This document shows positions 58,915 to 64,000 of a DNA stretch of 64,000 bases, in pieces. A program made the position numbers and the translations under genes. This DNA comes from Macropodus opercularis (lineage: Eukaryota; Chordata; Actinopteri; Anabantiformes; Osphronemidae): assembly GCA_030770545.1 (NCBI GenBank), contig CM061106.1:8970001-9034000 (forward strand), in the 5' to 3' direction. A model generated the notes under the pieces. The model searched no databases. It was not told the DNA's origin and was given only the letters and a program-made list of their open reading frames with translations. Each line of letters opens with the position of its first letter. Positions within the stretch are counted from its first letter, which is position 1.

Positions 58915-59145
58915 GGTTTAGCCTGGACAGGTCGCCAGTCCATCACAGAACCACATACAGGCAGAGAGGAACAAACAGCCACTCAGTTTAGAGTCTCCAG
59001 TTAACTGACTGCATGTCTTTGGACTGTGGGAGGAAACCGACACGAGGAGAACATGCAAACTCCTCACAGAAAAGCACCTGGGCCACCCGGGAATCCAACC
59101 CGGCTCCTTGTTGCTGTGAGGCAGCAGTGAGGCTCCTCAGTAGCA
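58915..59145 (-). mobile_element. Widespread teleost dispersed repeat
   Basis: Contains the hallmark order 'ctggacaggtcgccagtcc', 'tgcatgtctttggactgtgg', 'gaacatgcaaactcc' and 'gtgaggcagcagtg' that recurs throughout fish genomes. Element class is not assigned; the strand given is arbitrary. Confidence 0.65.
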
Positions 59146-59344
59146 GCCAGTCTAGAAACGTCACCACTGAACTTGAGTTCAGTCCATTCATTTAGGAGCA
59201 GCCTTATACCAGTTAAAGGTTTCTTCTATAAATGCACGAGGCAGACGCCTGACAACACGTTAGCGAGCACCTGATGACACCAAACTACCAAACACAGCAG
59301 CACAGTCACTCTGATGGAGGAAGCTGGGGGAGCAGGCTGGGCTG

Positions 59345-60430
59345 GGGGGCATGTGCCTGGTGTGACACAACGGCCTCACAGGTTATCGTGACTGTGCCTC
59401 CGGGTTTTAAGAATCTTACCCGTCACGGGCGAACCAGCCTTCCAAACCTGGAGGCCACTGAGTGGACTCATAGTCAGTCCAGTCAATCAAAATCCAGAGG
59501 AGCCGGGAATCGAACCGCCGACCCTACGATTGGTGGACGACTCCTGTCTCCTGAGGATTGTAAGTCCCGACTTGTCACGTTTTGGGGGCATGTGCCTGGT
59601 GTGACACAACGGCCTCACAGGTTATCGTGACTGTGCCTCCGGGTTTTAAGAATCGTACCCGTCACGGGCGAACCAGCCTTCCAAACCTGGAGGCCACTGA
59701 GTGGACTCATAGTCAGTCCAGTCAATCAAAATCCAGAGGAGCCGGGAATCGAACCGCCGACCCTACGATTGGTGGACGACTCCTGTCTCCTGAGGCTCGT
59801 AAGTCCTGACTTCAAACAATCGTGACTGTGCCTTAGGTCGTCCCGGGGTTTGAGGTGGGATCTTACCGTCATGGGCGAACCAGCCTTCCATGTTAACGCA
59901 CCACTAGCGGCTAAGAGGCTGTTGTTGGATTCCCTCACACGTTCCTTTGCCCGTTCCTTTGAACACCACTTGGCACAGAGACGATGGCGGCCCTACCCAC
60001 CACCGTCTCCGTGTTGTCGTGTTTTGGGGGCATGTGCCTGGCGCGTCAGAGAAAACAGCCTCCCAGGTTATCGTGACTGTGCCTGCCTTAGGTCGTCCCG
60101 GGGTTTGAGGTGGGATCTTACCCGTCATGGGCGAACCAGCCTTCCAAACCCGGCCAGTAGCGGTGGTCACTGAGTCGACTTACGGACGCGATACTTTTCT
60201 ACTTTGACATTGTTAAATGGTACATGAGACCCTCTAGTCTTTTGTTCTCGCTATACTGCGTTAACGTGGACATTTCCCCAGTGTGGGATCAATACAGGTT
60301 AATGTTGTCTTTTCCTGTCTCGTAGCACTTTTAGACACATTCATTCACTGGGAACAGCTTTGAGTCCAGAGGAGCCGTGAATCGAACCGCCGACCCTACG
60401 ATTGGTGGCCGACTCCTGTCTCCTCCAGTC
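59345..60430. repeat. 239-bp tandem repeat with tRNA-like (SINE) segments
   Basis: 'ggcatgtgcctggtgtgac' recurs with a 239-bp period (59348, 59587) and, diverged, at about 60030. Each full unit contains on the minus strand 'ggcggttcgattcccggctc', a Pol III B-box-like segment preceded by 'gtccaccaatcgtagggtc', as in tRNA-derived fish SINEs. Tails of this segment lie at about 59493-59545, 59732-59784 and 60370-60420. Confidence 0.8.
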
Positions 60431-60519
60431 CCAGCTGTGGTTCGTTGCGGCTGCTAACAGCAGCTTGGCGTCAAACACTCAGTGTGCGCTCATATAGCGC
60501 AGTTGTAGCTTGTTGGTAC

Positions 60520-60600
60520 TAACACACACACACACATGCTCCTCCCACACAGACACACACCCTCCTCGTCCTCCTTGACCTTAACACCACACACACACAT
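60520..60600. repeat. (CA)n-rich stretch
   Basis: Short 'acacacacacac' runs interrupted by 'tgctcctccc' blocks. Confidence 0.8.
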
Positions 60601-60774
60601 GGTTGTCGTGTCACCGCTGGTCACGTTGTCGTCAGGTGGCTGCCACAAACATTTACAATAGGAACCGTTAGTGTCTTACTTTGACATTGAGTGGCCCAGG
60701 CTGTCAGGCTGCTCCTGTGCTCCTCCTTCTCCCTTTCTGGTTATTCTTTCCACTCTTTTTGTGCCTCCTCCTTT

Positions 60775-61195
60775 TTCTTTCTTTCTCCTCCTCCTCCTCT
60801 CTCACCTTTTTTTCTTTCCTCTCCTCCTCCCTCCTCATCTCCTCCTCCTCCTCTCTCGCCTTTTTTTTCTTTCCTCTCCTCCTCCCTCCTCATCTCCTCC
60901 TCCTCCTCTCTCACCTTTTTTTTCTTTCCTCTCCTCCTCTTTCCTCATCTCCTCCTCCTCCTCTCTCACCTTTTTTTTTCTTTCCTCTCCTCCTCCCTCC
61001 TCATCTCCTCCTCCTCCTCTCTCACCTTTTTCTTTCTTTCCTCTCCTCCTCCCTCCTCATCTCCTCCTCCTCCTCTCTCACCTTTTTCTTTCTTTCCTCT
61101 CCTCCTCCCTCCTCTTCCTCCCTCTTCCTTTCTTTCTTTCCTTTCCTCCTCCCTCCCCTTCTCCTCCCCTCCCTCCTCTTTCTTCTATCACCCCA
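60775..61195. repeat. Polypyrimidine tandem array (about 57-60 bp units)
   Basis: About six copies of a unit built from 'ttttctttcctctcctcct', 'ccctcctcatctcctcctcc' and 'tcctctctcacc'. Almost entirely C/T on the plus strand; apparent long proteins here (Ser/Leu/Pro-rich) are artefacts of composition. Confidence 0.92.
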
Positions 61196-61970
61196 CCATG
61201 TACCCGCTAAGATCTACAAATACTCTATCCTCTCTTATTCTTTTTACAGTCATCGGTTTGGATATTTTTCTTTTTTTTAGTTCCCACTCCCAATTTAAGT
61301 TTTCATATTTTTTGTCCTCCCACTTTCTTTCTTTTATTTTTTCCTTTTCCATCCAATTACAGACTTTTCTTTTAAATTTCTCCTCCTCTTTCTCTCTCTT
61401 TCTTTTTTCTTTTATCTCCTTTTCCTCCCTCTTTTGTAGTTTTTTAACCTCCTTCTTTCTTTCCAACTCTTCACGTTCTCTTCTCTTGATTTCTTTCTCC
61501 GCCTCCTTCTTTCTTTTCTTTTTCTCCTTCTTAATTTTTGTCTTTTCTTCCTCCTCCGCCGTCATGCTCCTAAACCACCTGCTCCTCCACTCTCTCCATG
61601 TCCACCAGCTTCTCCCTTTCTCCTCCTCATCCTCCTTCTCTATATTCTCCTCCTCCACCTCCTCATCCTCCTCTTCTTCCTTCGCCTCCTCCACTTCATC
61701 AAACAGTGTACTTATCCACCTTTTGCTTTCTGCAACCTTTTCCCCCCAGGCTCTCCGTCTTTCTTCTTCTTCGTCCTCCACCTCCTCCTCCACTTCCTCC
61801 TCCTCCTCATTCACTTCCTTCACCACCTCCAGTCTCTTTGTCAAGCTCCGTCTTCTTCTGGCCAGCATCCTCCACAGAACTCTCCACATTTCTTCCTCCT
61901 CCTCCTTCATCTCCTCCATCTCCACCAACTCTTCCGGCTTTACCGTCTCCTCCATCTTCACTTTCTTCAC
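61188..61970 (-). CDS. Glu/Lys/Arg-rich open reading frame, doubtful gene
   Basis: An open frame of 260 codons on the minus strand within a strongly purine-rich stretch. It has alternating acidic (EEEEVEEEVEDEEEE) and basic (KKEKKKRKKEAEKEIKRR) blocks, which would predict a charged coiled coil, interrupted by Trp/Arg segments (RSWWTWREWRSRWFRS). The adjacent array shows that purine bias alone gives long open frames here, because stop codons need T. The less regular, Trp-containing stretches are the only hint of real coding. No splice sites, promoter or homologue recognised. Confidence 0.25.
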   Translation of the reverse strand: MKKVKMEETVKPEELVEMEEMKEEEEEMWRVLWRMLARRRRSLTKRLEVVKEVNEEEEEVEEEVEDEEEERRRAWGEKVAESKRWISTLFDEVEEAKEEEEDEEVEEENIEKEDEEEKGRSWWTWREWRSRWFRSMTAEEEEKTKIKKEKKKRKKEAEKEIKRREREELERKKEVKKLQKREEKEIKEKRKREKEEEKFKRKVCNWMEKEKIKERKWEDKKYENLNWEWELKKRKISKPMTVKRIREDRVFVDLSGYMVG

Positions 61971-62204
61971 TTATTCCTTTCTTTATTTTTCGCTCTCTAA
62001 TCTGTAATGACACAAGACTAAAGTTTAGTGTCTCAGGCCTCTCTTAAAACCTCTGACCCGTCCAGAACCAAATATGTCAACTTATTGCAGGTTAAATGTC
62101 ACTTTAAATGTTAACTTTAAACCCGGACAACCAGCATCTATGACCTGGTTCCTCTCAGAGTCCGAGCTTTAGTCAAATCAAGTCACTGACTTGACAAAGC
62201 TACG

Positions 62205-64000
62205 CAGCTAAAGTAACTTAACATCTTCCTAAACACAAATAGGTTGAACTGAACAGAAAATCTAAGTAAATGCACATTTTTAGCAGAGCTTGAAAAAATC
62301 CTACCTCTATCTGTGGCTGTTTGTTGTGTCTAAGGTTTTTTAGAATGTTTGCTGTCAACATACATGTTGCTATGGGCCAGGATTAACACGTGAGGCTGAA
62401 TGGCCAGAGTCTGCACAGGCTGAAATGAACATGGTCAGAGCTGCAGAAGCTGCTTTAAATTGACACGTGGCCCAAATAAACCCCTGCAGGGACGTCTCCT
62501 CACTCTGCATTGTCCCATCAGCACCTATCTGTTACAGATGCAGCGTCATTGGAATGGAAATATTTACAGATGTGTCCATGAAACATGTTTGAGTTGAAGG
62601 TAAATGCAGCTTCATTAAATGTTTCACTAAAAGCTTCATAGTAATATTTTTCAGAGGCTTGATTCTATTACTGTGTCCTATGATATTTGCAAATTCACAT
62701 TTAACCAAATCAAGCAGTAATAAACATAATGATCCCTGTAAAACACACTGAAGCATCCAAAGCTGGTTTCAGTGAAGTAGATTCAATCTAATAAACCTCA
62801 CTGACCTGAACTAAGCAGCTAAAGTAAATTAACATCTTCCTTAACACAATTAGGTTGAACTGAACAGAAAATCTAAGTAAATGCACATTTTTAGCAGAGC
62901 TTGAAAAAATCCTACCTCTGTCTGTGGCTGTTTGTTGTGTCTAAGGTTTTTTAGAATGTTTGCTGTCAACATACATGTTGCTATGGGCCAGGATTAACAC
63001 GTGAGGCTGAATGGCCAGAGTCTGCACAGGCTGAAATGAACATGGTCAGAGCTGCAGAAGCTGCTTTAAATTGACACGTGGCCCAAATAAACCCCTGCAG
63101 GGACGTCTCCTCACTCTGCATCGTCCCATCAGCAGCTATCTGTTACAGATGCAGCGTCATTGGAATGGAAATATTTACAGATGTGTCCATTAAACATGTT
63201 TGAGTTGAAGGTAAATGCAGCTTCATTAAATGTTTCACTAAAAGCTTCATAGTAATATTTTTCAGAGGCTTGATTCTATTACTGTGTCCTATGATATTTG
63301 ACAATTCACATTTAACCAAATCAAGCAGTAATAAACATAATGATCCCTGTAAAACACACTGAAGCATCCAAAGCTGGTTTCAGTGAAGTAGATTCAATCT
63401 GATAAACCTCACTGACCTGAACTAAGCAGCTAAAGTAAATTAACATCTTCCTAAACACAATTAGGTTGAACTGAACAGAAAATATAAGTAAATGCACATT
63501 TTTAGCAGAGCTTGAAAAAATCCTACCTCTATCTGTGGCTGTTTGTTGAGTCTAAGGTTTTTTAGAATGTTTGCTGTCAACATACATGTTGCTATGGGCC
63601 AGGATTAACACGTGAGGCTGAATGGCCAGAGTCTGCACAGGCTGAAATGAACATGGTCAGAGCTGCAGAAGCTCCTTTAAATTGACACGTGGCCCAAATA
63701 AACCCCTGCAGGGACGTCTCCTCACTCTGCATCGTCCCATCAGCACCTATCTGTTACAGATGCAGCGTCATTGGAATGGAAATATTTACAGATGTGTCCA
63801 TTAAACATGTTTGAGTTGAAGGTAAATGCAGCTTCATTAAATGTTTCACTAAAAGCTTCATAGTAATATTTTTCAGAGGCTTGATTCTATTACTGTGTCC
63901 TATGATATTTGCAAATTCACATTTAACCAAATCAAGCAGTAATAAACATAATGATCCCTGTAAAACACACTGAAGCATCCAAAGCTGGTTTCAGTGAAGT
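62205..64000. repeat. 611-bp satellite, about 2.9 copies, continuing past the window edge
   Basis: Three head-to-tail copies with a period of 611 bp (for example 'gatgcagcgtcattggaatg' at about 62537, 63148 and 63759). Copies differ at only a few per cent of positions. The array is cut by the right edge. It encodes nothing convincing; a 74-codon open frame recurs in each copy on the minus strand. Confidence 0.95.

Noticed and set aside
60671..62007. Plus-strand open frames up to 438 codons, Ser/Leu/Pro/Phe-rich
   Set aside because: Produced by the polypyrimidine composition; three overlapping frames are all open and all low-complexity, so not genes.
62532..63978. Three identical-looking 74-codon minus-strand frames
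   Set aside because: Simply the same stretch of the 611-bp satellite in each copy; no other coding evidence.

Overview
The window is nuclear DNA from a ray-finned fish, most likely a percomorph teleost. Evidence: split genes with short GT-AG introns, a fish-specific FISNA-NACHT NLR gene, a lipocalin of the tributyltin/tetrodotoxin-binding type, fish-type C2H2 zinc-finger genes, a eukaryotic tRNA-Leu, and many small decayed fragments of LINE, Tc1/IS630-like, hAT-like and LTR elements. No bacterial-style operon, CRISPR array or plasmid feature is present. The species cannot be named from this sequence.

Layout, left to right. 0.8-3.8 kb (+): C-terminal exons of a nuclear GTPase SLIP-GC-like gene, with no GTPase domain in the window. 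4.3-4.8 kb: a solo LTR with a 5-bp target duplication. 5.8-8.9 kb (+): C2H2 zinc-finger gene A (9 complete fingers). 11.6-12.6 kb: LINE debris. 14.7-16.1 kb (+): a compact six-exon lipocalin with TATA box and poly(A) signal, the cleanest gene here. 17-18.3 kb: transposase and tRNA-Ser-like remnants. 20.0 kb (-): tRNA-Leu(UAA). 20.7-22.3 kb: LINE and hAT-like debris. 22.4-28.0 kb (+): C2H2 zinc-finger gene B (14 fingers), a paralogue of gene A that shares even an intronic Tc1 fossil. 28.3 and 31.5 kb: two copies of a further ~350-bp segment. 34.4-36.0 kb: remnant of an endogenous retrovirus-like element. 37.1-37.6 kb: 42-bp minisatellite. 38.2-45.0 kb (-): an NLRC3-like gene with FISNA, NACHT and LRR exons. 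45.4-54.3 kb: microsatellite, hairpins, LTR, hAT-like and LINE fragments. 55-64 kb: almost gene-free and dominated by tandem arrays (G-rich and palindromic purine repeats, a 17-bp array, a 239-bp array with tRNA-like boxes, a polypyrimidine tract, and a 611-bp satellite that runs off the right edge).

The recognisable protein genes fall in families that expand and turn over quickly in fish: immune receptors (NLR), SLIP-GC-like GTPases, C2H2 zinc fingers and secreted ligand-binding lipocalins. They do not form a pathway; they share a repeat-rich neighbourhood where local duplication (zinc-finger pair, LRR exons, 3' segments) is easy to see. I found no convincing new multi-gene system. The most unusual items are two hairpin-forming inverted repeats (46.6 and 52.7 kb), the shared fossil that orders the zinc-finger duplication, the stops that leave ghost fingers in both zinc-finger genes, and the 611-bp satellite with an isolated diverged relative 12.7 kb away.
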